A stretch of 64,000 bases of DNA, taken from the NCBI GenBank assembly GCA_951230915.1, contig OX579635.1, positions 30,566,001 to 30,630,000 of the forward strand, read 5' to 3'. The translations under genes were made by a program, and so were the position numbers. Below the pieces are notes generated by a model. It saw only the letters and a list, made by a program, of their open reading frames with translations, was not told the origin of the DNA and did not search any database. Below are positions 25,405 to 37,850 of the stretch, piece by piece. The DNA is from Antitrichia curtipendula (Eukaryota > Streptophyta > Bryopsida > Hypnales > Leucodontaceae). Position 1 is the stretch's first letter, and each line of letters opens with the position of its first letter.

Positions 25405-27950
25405 CTAGCCATGGTTATTCTCTTTGAAAGTATGTCTTGGCTTACCCTCATCGAGAGTCACGATCTGCTTATTCTCATTGCTACCTAGACTGCGTTTCTT
25501 GTCACTTGGCGGCAACTCCAAAGGGTTGGAAATGCCTGTACCAACTTGCACAAGCGAAACATGAACATCTTCGTTAGTCTTCAAAGCATTACGTACATGC
25601 AACACACAAAACAAGGAGTTAGGGTAGGAAAAGTGAAGACAAGCAGACTTAGAGATCTGATGCAACAAGTTTAGATCAGCAAACCTTTGTGTTAAACCTC
25701 CGTAGAAGCTCATCTGTATAAACATCCTTGAAAGAAGTAGCCTCTCCGGAAATAAAACATTGTAGAACTTTACTGGACACATCGACTTCCTCCCTATTGT
25801 ACTTCCCGTAAGACTTAGGATCTTGATGACCCGTAATAGTCATCCCCTTTTCCTTTAGTGGAACAAGGGCCTCCTCCATTCTTGTGATACCAATGGCTTT
25901 GCCACTCTTGTTTGTTATCCTTTTAAACTACAACGCAAATACAACCTCAGCCAATGTGCGCGTGATATCACTCAACGTGTTCCTACCGAGAGGACCACGA
26001 GTAAACTAGACTAGATCCAAGGGTCTCAACTGTAATTTTGGTGTCAAAAATAAAAGATGTACAAGGTCTGCTGGACTAAACAAGGGCCAATGTGCAAGGA
26101 GACACTTGTAGGTACTGATCACATTAGTGTCAAAAAAGGTGGCAGATTTCCTTAAGCTATTGGAACTACAATGGTCCACATCAACCTTCCAGTTCTTGAA
26201 TAATCTAAGCAAAAATCTGGAGAAACAAAGATACATCACTTAGATAATTTAGAAGTAGTCTCTCGGTACCTAGATTAGTCACTCAAACTAAACACAATTT
26301 ATTGTTATCAATCGAGGCAACTGAAAGTTACGGATCACTTGATATAGTTGAGTGACTAATCGATCACATGAGCTAGTTGTAGTAGACAAGTTACAGGTGA
26401 CCAACTCATCGATCACGTGATTTGCTAACTCAATTGATCACCTCATCTACTAATTCATCAATTTGTTGATCGATAAAGTATAAATCATCATATGCTAATT
26501 GTTGGACTCATTGATCAATAACTGGGCAAGTAAAAATTCCAACGAGCTTTGCATTTGACTATTATCAATCGATTTGCTAAATCGGCAATCACCTGATCTG
26601 CTAATTCATTGAGCATAATTCATCAATAAGTTTTAACTCATTAATTTGCTAAATAAACAATCACCAGATCTACTAATTCAGCTAACTGCTGGTCTAAACA
26701 AGGGCCTCATCAATCAATTGAAGTAACTATAGCACCTATAAGTCGAAGTAACTAATCATCGCATTGCCATCTTGATCACTACTAACTAATCAACAGACTC
26801 CACCTAATCACTGCTGGACTAAACAAAGGCCTCATTGATCAACTGCAACTTTAGCAGCTATAACTGTACATTGATTTAGAATTGATTTTAAGTAACAGAT
26901 TAATTCTCAAGATAACAATAATGAAAGAGACATACTTCAAACACTCATCAATGTATTGATCTATGCATATCTCAAACAAATTGTTCTCACATTCATATAG
27001 CTCCTTTATGCCTCTAATAAAAAAATTGTGTGTGCAAAAGTATGCAAATCGTCAATTCAAGCCAGATGGATGCTTTAAAGAAGCCTCATTAGAATTAAGC
27101 ATCTCTTTCTCTTTACTTCTAGAGAGTACATTGCTCTTTAGCTTCCCCTCATCTAAGTCTACTTGAACAACATGGATAATTGCTTTGTCTGCAACCAATT
27201 TCATACGTTGGAATTTGGGATTGGTGAGTATATTAAATGGCAACGCCGGCTTATTGTTGTCTCCACGTACCGTTGTTCTTGACGAGCTTGTATAATGCGA
27301 CCAATAGTCCAGAGCATGTTTGCAATCCTGCAATCCCAGCTCACAACAACATTATATATTAGAAATATACTAAACAATTATGAATCAATGTTCTCTGTAA
27401 ATGTTCAATGAATGGTACTTTTAAGGATAATTGCTCACACATCAGATAATGACCTTTAAAATTGCTTGTTCATCAGCAAAAGAATTGTAATCACAAATTG
27501 CTAAATAACCTCAAACTGATATGTTTCCTTGTTAAGAACCAATTGAGAGTTTGAGAACAATTGCAAAATATCCTTAAACTTAGAAGCAAACACCCTAAAC
27601 CAATAATTGGACATACAACTAAACACATACTAATTAACAAAGTCACCAAATCACTTGCATTGTAAGGACAATAAAATCAAAAGCTACACAAGAAAAAAAT
27701 ATCTAAAATACAACATAAAATAAATTGTGAGTTAACAGACTTACATTCCAAGAGGATACAACTCACCATTTTTCTTGGCTACTTGAAGCATAAAAATTTG
27801 TAGCATGTCAACCAAAGGGCCAATGTCTTGTACTTCTGACAAGTCTTCAACACTACACTCAGCAGAATAGCCCTTGAAACGAAGGAACTCGTCAAATGCT
27901 TTGCACGCCCAATTTTCAGATTGGGAACTGCGACGGTGGCCTCCTTTCAT
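25405..27950 (-). pseudogene. Degenerate tyrosine recombinase of the Crypton / DUF3504 (QRICH1/ZMYM-like) type
   Basis: Four exons can be traced on the minus strand: 27950-27745, 27327-26936, 26216-25685 and 25666-25405, joined in phase at GT/AG sites. Exon 1 gives a core-binding-like region (AFDEFLRFKGY, LVDMLQIFMLQVAKKNGELY) continued by MIANMLWTIGRIIQ. Exon 2 gives FNILTNPKFQRMK, SRSKEKEML and, after a stop, RFAYFCTHNFFIRG. Exon 3 gives LRPLDLV, then FTRGPLGRNTLSDITRTLAEV, TNKSGKAIGITRM, KGMTITGHQDPKSYGKYN. These are the successive blocks of the Crypton-type catalytic domain, ending in the GH...Y motif. Lesions: in-frame stops at 27054-27052, 26008-26006 and 25930-25928, and a one-base frame change near 27250-27290. 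The HxxR position reads KSGK, so a key arginine is probably lost. The element is dead. Terminal sequences were not found. Confidence 0.75.
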
Positions 27951-28436
27951 CACGTTTTGCAGTTATGTTTCTTTGATGTTCCAAAAATGATCTAGCAATG
28001 GCAAGAGAGCAACATTGCCAACAACGGCATTAATCCTTTTTCATTGTGATTCTATTTTTTAGTAACACCATGATCTATATTATAACTAGATCAACAATGC
28101 AATTGCATACTCCTACTTTAATGGCATTCTAACATTGAAAAGATTATAATAAATAATTTAATAATAATTTACTGGAAAGATAATTTTGGCCTTTTGGAGT
28201 ACAACATTCTATTTTAAATAAATAACATGTTATTTGGTGTCAACATGTTTGGTATCACAACTAAACTAGAATATCAATCAGATACCTTTGGAGCATCCTC
28301 GATGGAAGCATGACATCTAAGTTTTGCATTAGAGTACACCATTCAATCCTTCTAAATTTGGAGCAATGTAGATACTGTGAAGATCCAATGCAAAGCTAGA
28401 GAGAAAAATCCTATTTTCATTTTACAGTTTAAGATA
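27951..28436. other. 5' flank of the recombinase relic; nothing else recognised
   Basis: AT-rich sequence upstream of the first recombinase exon on the minus strand. It may include the promoter or the end of the former element. No repeats shared with the window were seen. Confidence 0.35.
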
Positions 28437-29650
28437 TCTATTGTGGCACTTGGAAACTTTTGAAAACTTGGAACCTCAAAATTTGTTTATCTATTTCATA
28501 TATGGATCCATGTCTTTGGACCTATATATTTATAAAGATGGACCTTTGATATGCATTAGATGTTTTTCAGCCCCTATGGAGGGCTATGAGTTCCCTTGGG
28601 ATCCTAGACTCTGAAAACTGCACTATAGCAGCTACTTGATGTGGCATAGGGACTACAACATCATTTTTTTCCAACTTTTCTATGCATTTTTGCATTTTTT
28701 TTAAAATGATTTATTTATTTTCAAGATTCTGACAGTGGCTATTCTTTAACTAATGGAGGAAATAGAGCCGGGAACAAGCCTGAAACGACCCTCTAGGCAC
28801 CCCAAAACACAAGTAATAGGTATCTCTTGGATTTACATTTAGACCATATTAAGTGTAATTGAATTTTTGCCATAGGTCACTAGTTTGCTTTTAGTCTAAT
28901 AAATTGAAGTACCTACACAATCAAGCGGTTTTTTTTGTTATGGTCTAGGTATTCAAGATTAATTTGCTAAAGAATGCTATACAATATTTTTGATGGAATT
29001 TCCTATAGTACTAAAATGTCTTGGAATAGATACAATCTATTTGAGAGGCATGTGAACACTTTTAGGTGATTAATTGAACTTTCATCTTTATATTTTGATA
29101 CATGTTTGATTGTGAGTGTAAATAAGGATCTAACAATTTATCTAAAGGAAGCAAGCCATCCTTGAAGGAGAGAATTTTTTTGCCCATCATCTAGGGACTA
29201 ATGTAAAAACCTACCTCCATAATTCGACATTTTATTTTGTATTTCATGAACTCTCCTTCTTAAATAGGTGTCTCTAATTTAATAAATGAATTCAAAAATT
29301 TTCAACGTTTATAATCTGTAATAAATTAAACCTTCTTATATTTTTTCCAGTAGAATTTTTCTTCCAAGTGAGCTCTAGAAGGAGATCACTACCCACATAT
29401 AAAGACACCCCCTACAATAACTTCTTCAATCTAATGAATATTGCTCTCTATACTACCAAAAAATAGACAAAATAAAAAACTTGTTGGTCTAAAGTCTAAA
29501 CCACCCTTTAGATACTCCTTCTATAGTAGCATTCTAAGATAGTAAGTGATTGTAGAAAAAAAGGTTAATATACTATGAAATACCACGTGAATGTACTAAA
29601 CATGTGAAAATTAAGGTGAAAACATCCCAAACAACCTGTGTATCCATTTT
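28437..29650 (+). repeat. Repeat family B, copy 1
   Basis: Collinear with 32383-33895: shared blocks include catatatggatccatgtctt, tttggatttaca-type text, gaagcaagc(c/a)atc, cacctagggactaatgtaaa and agtgagctctaga. 28550-28817 is present here but absent from copy 2, where the flanks join directly (gatatggtatctcttgg). The TTAA at 29260-29263 is the empty site matching the insertion in copy 2. Non-coding. Confidence 0.8.
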
Positions 29651-30119
29651 TGACAAATAGACTTCCATTAGATGTTTACTGGGTGCATTTTTTCATTTTT
29701 AAACATATGACCTTCAAAGGCCACAGCTAGGACAGACCTAATACAGCCATGACAAACCATGGACCTAATTCTTGTCAAGACCAAGAGGAGGGACAAACCA
29801 ACTCATGATGTGCTAGCAAAAAGAACCCCCACAGAAGCAACACTAGTATGGGGAAAGGACCCGGGAACCTCATGGAATCTAATGGATGTTTCTACCACCT
29901 AGTCATCACTCAGGGTAGTTTAAGGTCATTCCAAACTCTTTTGGAGGGCACTAGAAGATTGTTTCAAGTCCGTTTCCAACACTATGAACCAACTAATGTT
30001 GGTCAGAATAAATGATAGTAAGAAAATGATAAAAATGATCAAATTTATTAGAAAGTAATAATAATTTTAATTATCTGGCATTGCAATCATTTTGCCATGT
30101 CAACATGTTGCTATGACAG
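29651..30119. other. Intergenic stretch, nothing recognised
   Basis: Slightly higher GC than its surroundings, without an open frame or shared repeat. It may be the non-homologous tail of family B copy 1. Confidence 0.35.
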
Positions 30120-31095
30120 AGTTTGTAGTTGCTCTAGGATAAGTCAATATGTGACTAGGGCACATAATTAATGAAATATGTACATGGGGCTTGGGACAAT
30201 GAAAAGCATTTGTTCTAAGTGGGTGCTTTCTATGTGCCTCTCTAGGCTCAATAATGTAAAAAATTGTCCCTATCTTGTAGTTGAAGATGCCTTAGCCTTT
30301 TCCCAAAGCCCAGTCACCATCCCTACAGACCTACGTACATCTAAAAATACATACTTAGGAAATATCCATCACATGAGTCAGAATGGAAGTGGCAATAATG
30401 TAAGTAATGTCCCCATCTTGTGGTTGAGGATGGCCCTAGCTTTTTCCAAAGCCCAGTCACCATCCCTGCAGACCTACATACACCTAAAATACACACGTAA
30501 GAAATACCCATCTCATGAGTCAGAATGGAAGTGGACATCTAACTGTACTTGGAAAAGAGGCTTTCTCCTTAAAGATTGAATGAGTACACAAATTGTACAA
30601 GTACATTTTTAGAAGTGATGGAGTAATAATTGAACTTATGAGATATTGAGGTATGGTCATTATGTATACATTTACTATGGACCTAAGTACACCTAAAATA
30701 CACACTAACAAAATATCATCTCATGCGTCAAAATGGAAGTAAACAACTACTGTACCTCGAAAGGAGCTTTTTTTTTGAAGGTTGAACAAGTACATAAATT
30801 AGACAAGCACATTAGAGAAGTGATGGAGTAATAATTAAACCTACAAGATATTGATGCATAGTCATTATGTATACATTCTCTATTGACATATTTGACCAAA
30901 AATATCTTATAATATTATTTAGCAAGGAAGAGGACCACTTAAACACTTAATAATCTTTAGTTGTATTTCATAGAAAAGACAATCATGATGTCTTTATTCA
31001 TTATTCTATTATTTATATACTCAAAATTTGTAGACATATAAGCTACTAAATATATAAATCATATTCTTATTAACTTGAAGCTTAGATATTCAATC
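30120..31095 (+). repeat. Family A repeat, copy 4 (partial)
   Basis: Starts at gacaagtcaatatgtgactag-type sequence and runs through about two ~143-bp units (30245-30540), the ~190-bp unit (30540-30900) and the segment with gtctttattcattatt. It matches 18900-20035. The frame 30178-30579 is the repeat translated, not a gene. Confidence 0.8.
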
Positions 31096-31099
31096 CTAA

Positions 31100-31700
31100 T
31101 CTCTAAAGGACCACAAAAACATTTTTTTGATAAATTAGCAATTTTGGGCAGCTCACTAAAAACTGTTTTATTTATTTTCTTTAAAAATTTCACACCGTAT
31201 GTGCCCAAGGAGTTGCTTTAAGGCCCAACAATTTTCATAATTTTTGACTATATGGTTAAAAAGTTATTGCATGATATTTAATTTTTGTTATTTGGTAGGT
31301 AACCTTGGTAGCTCAAAAAACTTCTTTAAAAATTATTATTATATTTAAAATATAAATTTGAAATTGGTTCTTAAGATTTATTTGCACATAAAAAGCTTTA
31401 AATCATTCCATTTTGAGTAGTGGGATGAAAGTTATGAGGAATTTCAGTTTGCACATAGGTGTAGAGTCTTTGGATTCCAAGCAAGTCCTATCTCTTCAAG
31501 TTTTTGTCAAACTTTGTTATAAATTAGAATATCTTATTATCTTTCTATGAGTTTAATTGTTATTTCAAATATTGTGGTTTAGAATATATGTGAAGCTTTG
31601 ATTCATTCTATTTAAATTTGTAATGAAAAAGTTACAAAGAATCTTAATTTCAAGCAGTCTGACCATCTTGGTGAAATCTCTAAAATCCACTAAGTGTACT
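31100..31700 (+). mobile_element. TTAA-type element E9 (subfamily Y), 3' end not resolved
   Basis: Follows CTAA (31096-31099, a mutated TTAA) at the same family A position as the element at 20044, with a start tctctaaagg. The first ~400 bp resemble 20044-20450 (tttgggca, gaaattggtt, taaatcattccattttga). The right end could not be located. The stated end is approximate. Confidence 0.5.
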
Positions 31701-32382
31701 TATTATATTAAACTTTAAAATATAAGTTAGAAATTCAACTAAATTATAATTTGAACTCTAATCAAATTACGCCCTATAGAAAAGTGAATGAAAATTGCAT
31801 TAAAATTAGAATTGATCAGAGTTGAATCAAAATTTAAATTTTCATTAAGTTTTTTGAATTACAATTGGATTAAAAGTTGAATTTATTAAAATTTTGATCA
31901 AATTTTAAGTTTGAACAGTAGTTAAAAAGTATCATTGGAATTTAGAGCAAACTTGATATCAAATTATACTCATTAAAGTTTGAATTCTGAATTTTTACTT
32001 TATATAAGATTCCAAAAAATCCAGAAGGATTTTGAATGATTCAAATTTTCTTTTAAAATTCAATAGATCTTCAAAAGATTCTAATAGATTTCAATAGATT
32101 TTTAAAAAATTCCAACAAATTTCAATAGTTTTCCAAAAGATTTGAAAAAATTAGAGTAGATCCCCAAAAGATTTCAATAGATTCTAAAAATATTCCAAAA
32201 ATATTCTTGAAATTTTTAAAAATATAACAAAATTTTGTTGATTTACATTGAACTAGCATAAAACGTGTTGATGCGGTTCCAAAAAACATGTGATAAGGAA
32301 AAACAATTTTTATGTTGATTTGGTCAATATCTAGCAGAAATGTACTGATTTTGTCTTGGTTTTAACTACCTCTCTAGTGGTG
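31700..32382. repeat. Degenerate short tandem repeats (aaaagattccaatagatttc-like)
   Basis: Between about 31985 and 32225 the sequence is built of imperfect repeats of a ~20-25 bp motif (ttccaaaagatttcaatagat and variants). The rest is AT-rich with no recognised feature. No coding capacity. Confidence 0.6.
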
Positions 32383-34140
32383 TCATGGCGCTTGGAAACA
32401 TTTGAAAATTCGGAACCTCAAAGCGTGTTTATTTATTTCATATATGGATCCATGTCTTTAGATCTATAAATATATAAAGATGGTCCTTTGATATGGTATC
32501 TCTTGGATTTACAGTTAGACCATATTAAATGTAATTGAATTTTTGTTGTAGGTCACTAGTTTGCTTTTAGTCTATTAAATTGAAGTACCTATGCAATCAA
32601 GCATGTTTTTTTTATAAGATCTAGGTATTCAAGTTTTTTATTTCAAGATTAATTTGCTAAAGAATGCTACACAATATTTTTGACGGAATTTCCTATAGTA
32701 CTAGAATATCTTGGAATGGAAACAATCTTTTTGAGAGGCATGTGAACACTTTTAGATGATTAATTGAATTTTCATCTTTATATTTTGATACATGTTTGAC
32801 TGTGAGTGTAAATAAGGATCTAACAATTTATCTAAAGGAAGCAAGCAATCTTTGAAGGAGAGAATTTTTTGGCCCATCACCTAGGGACTAATGTAAAAAC
32901 CTAACTCCGTAGTTGGACATTTTATTAAAAAAAATTGAACTCTCTTTCTTAACCCCTAAAGGCCAATTGAAAATCCGGGTTGATTCCTATGAAGTCAATT
33001 TTGGTCGGATATTCACAAAATTTTGACACAAAGTACAAACATGTATTTCTTTAATAGAACTTCTTTTTCTTGATCAGGTGCCCGGATCAAAAATTATGTT
33101 GCCTTTAACTTTTTTAGGCAACTCGGACAGCTTTGGGAAACTTTTGCAATTTAAATCCTCCTTTATTTCTGAAATTTGGTAAGTATGTAACTTATATGAT
33201 ACAAGATGCAACTATCAAAAAAAATAACCATGTATAGTGTAAAAATCTCACTCTAGGAGGACTTAAAGGTTGTTGGCCTTGTAAGGCAAGGTAAAAGAAA
33301 ATCTTTTTCATCTAACTTCAAATGTTATAATCATTCAAACTGTGCTATTAAAGTTTCTGAAATTTTTTCCATGTATTCTTGTAGTAGTCTAATACAAATT
33401 TGTATGGTTGAATTTTGAAAATAAACTTTTTTACCTCACTGTCCCAAAATGTGGTAGTTTTTCACAATTTCTATCCAAAATATGTCTTGGTCCTTTAGGG
33501 ATTAAATAGGGTCAAATTCAATAATTGAATTAAAAAATTTCAATTTTTATCATCCAGAATAAATTATACCTTTTTATATTTTCACCTGGTGGAATTTCCT
33601 TACAAGTGAGCTCTAGAAAGAGATCACTACCCATATATAAATTCATCCTATATAATAGCTTCTTCGATCCAATGAAAATTGCTCTCTCTACTATTAAAGA
33701 TGGACAAAATATAAAACTTGTTGGTCTATAGTCTAAACCACCCTTTACATACTCCTTTTATAGTAGCATTCTAAAGTTGTAAGTGATTGTAGAAAAAAAA
33801 ACCGTACTATGAAATACCATGTGAAAGTACTAATCATGTAAAAACTAAGGTGAACACCCCCAAACCATCCCTGTATCCATTCCTGCCAAATAGACTTCTA
33901 TTGGAAGTGTCTCCCAATATTTAATTGCCATTGATTGATTACTGATTTTCTTGATTTCTATTATATGACCAGGCTATGTAACAGTTTGGATAGCCTATGG
34001 AGCTTCCACTTTGAAAATTCATAATAATTATATGCCTTATTCAAAAATTATAATTTTTCTTTTGAAAATTCATGATTTTCACTTTCTAATACAAGAACAA
34101 TTTTTTTTAAGGAACTATGTTAAATTGCTTATTTTGTTAT
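32383..34140 (+). repeat. Repeat family B, copy 2
   Basis: 32383-32950 and 33506-33895 match 28437-29650. 33900-34130 matches 52790-52990 (gaccaggctatgtaacagttt, cactttgaaaattcataata). It carries the TTAA element 32953-33501, which copy 1 lacks. No coding capacity. Confidence 0.8.
32953..33501 (+). mobile_element. TTAA-type short element E4, 549 bp, with empty site in the window
   Basis: TTAA|cccctaaagg at the left (TTAA 32949-32952) and cctttaggga|TTAA at the right (33502-33505). Family B copy 1 has a single TTAA at 29260-29263, in the context gaactctccttcttaaatagg against gaactctctttcttaa here. Parts of the interior resemble the 3' part of the 14428-15347 element in inverted orientation. 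No open reading frame. Confidence 0.85.
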
Positions 34141-34439
34141 TTTGACGTTTTTTGAGGGGTGTTTTCATCTTATCCAAAATATGTTCCCACTTGATGTTAG
34201 AGATGTTATTTGGAATGTGAATCTGGTCCAAAAGTAGGTATAAATTTATTCCTAAAACCTTCACGAACAATACCTTTAACACCAAGTGGGAACATTCAGC
34301 AGTCTATTTAGAGTCTCAACTCTCAACCCTTACGAGTAGCCGCTTCTTCTTTACGAAAAAAGTCCCTAATTCCCAAAGTAGAAACAAACGACACGTGGCT
34401 CTCCCGAGTAATATGTATCCCATATCGTACGAATACCGT

Positions 34440-35635
34440 ATATTTATTATACGATATCATACTCCGTAGCGTATCGAAACCCTGTGAAACCCACGACTTC
34501 GAAACCTCGTGGCCATTTCGTCCATTTCCAATTTGGGTCCCAGCTTCAAAAAGGCTACAGTAGGGTTGGAGAGTAGGGTTTCAATCCAGTTGCGCAACTG
34601 AGCACGAGGACGATTCTCCTTCTGAATTTTTAGCTACGGGAATCATGTCAGTGTGATTCCCGATTGAGGGCTTTCGGATTTGGAGATTTGGCGAAGTATT
34701 TCTGGAGAATTTTTCCTGTGAAGTTTTAGCACTGGGAATCATATTAATGTGCTTGGTTTAGGTCCTGCGGATATATTTGGTGGAGTTGAAGTATTCGGGA
34801 TTAGAGTGGTCGGAAGAATTCTTCCTGTGGTAGTTTGATACTGGGAATCGAGTTACTGAGATTGATTTTGGTCTTGCTCATCATTGGTTGAGTTGAGATT
34901 GGGCGAAGTAATCGGGGGTAGAGTACGGTATTCGGGAAAATCCTTTCTGTGAAATTTTAGGAGCGGGAATCGTGTTTATGTGATCGATTTAGGATTTGCT
35001 CGTATTAGTTGAGTTGAGATTTGGCGAAGTATTTGGGATTAGGCAGTGTGTTCGGGAGAATTTTTCCTGTGAAAGTTTAGTGCCGGGAAACAAATTGATG
35101 CGATTCCATAAGGTCTTGCGGATGTGTTGGTGGTGGAGTTGAAGGATTCGGGACAATTCGTCATGTGAACTTTGAGCATTAGGAATCGAGTTAATGCGTT
35201 TGATTTAGGTCTTGCGGGTGTTTTGTTCGGTCTGAAGTATTCGGGATTTGAGTGTTTGGAACAATTCTTCCTGTGAGTTTTGAGTTCAAGGAATAGTGCG
35301 CTTGATTATGGTTTGGAGCATTCGGGATTAGGATAAGCGCTTGTACGCCTCAAGTCGCAAGCTGTCATTTGGTTTCCTTGGATGCGAGGCTTCTAGACCT
35401 GGAGTATTGGTCGAGACCGGATATTGTTATCTCCATTGCGACGACTGGTATTGACAAGGAAAGAGGGTATTTGGGAGAGACTATTTTCTATCAGCAATTG
35501 GAATTAGGGTTCATGCCGAAACCGGAGAATTGATCGCAGTTGTGAACTCTCTGGTGAGATTGCCATTGTGGAGTTCCAATTTGCAAGCTCAATTTGGAGT
35601 TTTTCAAACCCAAGGAGTGAATTAGGGTTTGAGCT
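34440..35635 (+). promoter_or_regulatory. MED6 promoter and 5' leader with degenerate ~110-bp tandem array
   Basis: From about 34612 to 35335 the sequence consists of six to seven diverged tandem units. Each contains a form of gtattcgggatt, a gagaattcttcctgtgaa block, a gggaatcg block and gatttaggtcttgcgg. The cctgtga-type landmark recurs near 34715, 34824, 34946, 35066, 35163 and 35270, giving spacings of about 97-122 bp. The GC content of the array is higher than the DNA to the left. Whether it is promoter, transcribed leader or both cannot be decided from sequence. Confidence 0.75.
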
Positions 35636-37850
35636 ATGGCGATGGCGGTAACAGCAGCAGCCGCAGCAGAGTCCGTCCCGGGGACGGAGATGACGAGCAT
35701 CAGCTTCCGTGACCAACTGTGGCTGAGTGCTTATCCTCTCGATCGCAACCTGGTGTTTGACTACTTTGCTTTGTCTCCATTTTACGACCGTACTTGCAAT
35801 AATGAGCAGCTCAGGATGGAGTCTATTCATCCTTTGGACATGAACCATCTCTCGTACGTGACTATCTCTCTGCTCGTATTGCGTGTGAATCCTTTCAATG
35901 TGCTCATGTTTGTGATGTGAAGGCCACACATACGTCGCATGCATTACTTGAGTGGGCTGGAAGTTTATTGAATGTTTGTTTGTTTATTATTTGTTTGCAG
36001 GCAGAGGACAGGTATGGAATACATATTGCAGGATGCACAAGAGCCACACCTGTTTGTGATTCGCAAGCAGAAGCGTGAGTCTCCTGAAAAAGTCTCGGCG
36101 CAAGCTGCGTATTATGTTCTGGATGGTTCTATCTACCAGGCTCCTCATCTTTACAACGTCATCGGTTCACGTGTTGTAAGTTGCTACAAATGAGTTACGG
36201 AATTGAGTTACGGAAGCAAGTGTGTTCCGTTTTGTCTTTCTTTTTCTTGATAGTGATGGATAGTGACAGGTCAGTTATTGTGATGGTATTGGTGACTCAT
36301 TGGAACTCTAGACTTGAAGTGGTTATTATGTGAAGGTTTTATGTGGCGTGCTGCAGGTGCGGTCTTTGTATCATATCACGAACGCGTTTGCCCAAGCGTC
36401 TGCAAAGCTTGAGAAGATTGGGAATGGTAATCCTCATTCTAATGTGCTGGCGAAAGTCTATTAGTAGGTTTTCAATAGAGTTATCCTTGAATGCATGTAA
36501 AGTGGGTGCCGACCATATTTCTAGAGAAAGAGGAGGGCTGAATATAATGAATATTGCCTTTCTTGGTTGGCTCAATCACATCTCTGAAATAGTGTTGAAC
36601 TTGAGGATTACTCTAATATGAGAGCTTTTAGAAAGACTGAGAGTTGGTGATTCCTCAGGTACGGAGACTGAAAATGGGAAGGCAGGAAGCGAGGCTGATG
36701 CTGAAGTGCAACTGAAGAAATCATCCATGACGAAGGCGAAGGCGGTGGATGTGAAGGAAGTCATGCGTGTGGATTCAATTCTTGCCGGTATTATGCGGAA
36801 GGTAATGAATCTATGAGCACTATTATGTTCATCATCCTTAACTTGTACAAGTCAATGCTCAACCATTTAATCAAAAATCGGTAATTTGGACCTTAATTAA
36901 ATTACTGAAATTATCCATATGATTTAAGTATGGCTAGTTGGCTACCATGTTCTGAGTTTTGGTTGATCATGGAGAGACCTTTGGGTACAAGAGCCAAATC
37001 TGTTGAGGTCAAGTTTTTAATAAGTATGTGTGAATTTCTTATGCAATTTCGAATTAGGAGTTCCTAGCCCACTATAACTGGAAATCCTCTTTCCATTCAA
37101 AGATGAGTGGTTATAGACATTTAGTCGAGTCATGCTGACACCTAACTTGTTATTTGAAGACCAAGTGTCGATTGGACGAGATGAGTTGCTGTTGGTAGCA
37201 GGGCTCAATCCATAGATCCTCAATGGTTTTCGTCAGGCTTAAATGGTTGTGAGATGTTAAAAGCGTACTGTATAAGTGAGGCTAGTTCATCACTCTAGCA
37301 ACGACTTATTTTATTATTTGGATGAAAGGTTTCCATCAAGCTTATCTGATCATTTCTAAGTATTTCATTTCTGGATGAAAAATGCATTAAAAATAAGTAA
37401 CTACTTGAAAATTGTTGGAAAATATCAAGGCAGTGGTATTTGTTTGTTGTCACCAGTTCAGAGTGATTTTTCAAAAGTTCACCTTGAAGGTTGTGAGATT
37501 TTGCATATTTTCAAATTTTCTATACTAGAATAAAAAAATTTTGACGAACGAGGAGGGTATTCTTTGCATCAACCGAGCCGTTGAGTACCGTAATTACTCT
37601 GTTATGCTGCTGATTCTCCAATATATTTTAGTGAGTTCATGTAGACTAACTTGAAATCATATTATCGACCTTGCAGTTACCGCCCGCTCCTCCACCTCCT
37701 GCACCGGTGGTTCCCGTGATCAACCCAGTTCCAGGGACAGAAACTACTACTACTCAGGCACAGGGAGCCTCAGATGCCAATCAAGAACAAGGAGGGAACA
37801 AGCTTCAGCATGCACAAGCTTCCGCAAAGAGACTGAAGGTGGAGAGATAA
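35636..37850 (+). CDS. MED6: Mediator complex subunit 6 (MED6), head module
   Basis: Five exons: 35636-35853, 36001-36175, 36357-36426, 36659-36801 and 37677-37850 (stop TAA). All introns are GT/AG and the phases match, giving 780 nt and 259 residues. Arabidopsis MED6 has a similar length (about 250). Residues about 20-155 are the MED6 domain: [76 protein letters not shown] and a helix ending in AKLEKIG. After it come a charged linker, a [11 protein letters not shown] helix and a proline-rich tail opening with [10 protein letters not shown]. The start ATG follows an Ala-rich N terminus that is variable in the family. MED6 sits in the Mediator head and links regulators to RNA polymerase II in the nucleus. 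A tandem-repeat leader lies directly upstream. No defect was seen. Confidence 0.96.

Noticed and set aside
30178..30579. 133-codon frame in family A copy 4
   Set aside because: Repeat sequence in translation, not conserved in copies 1-3.
35504..35944. 146-codon minus-strand frame
   Set aside because: Antisense of MED6 exon 1 and its leader, with no domain features.
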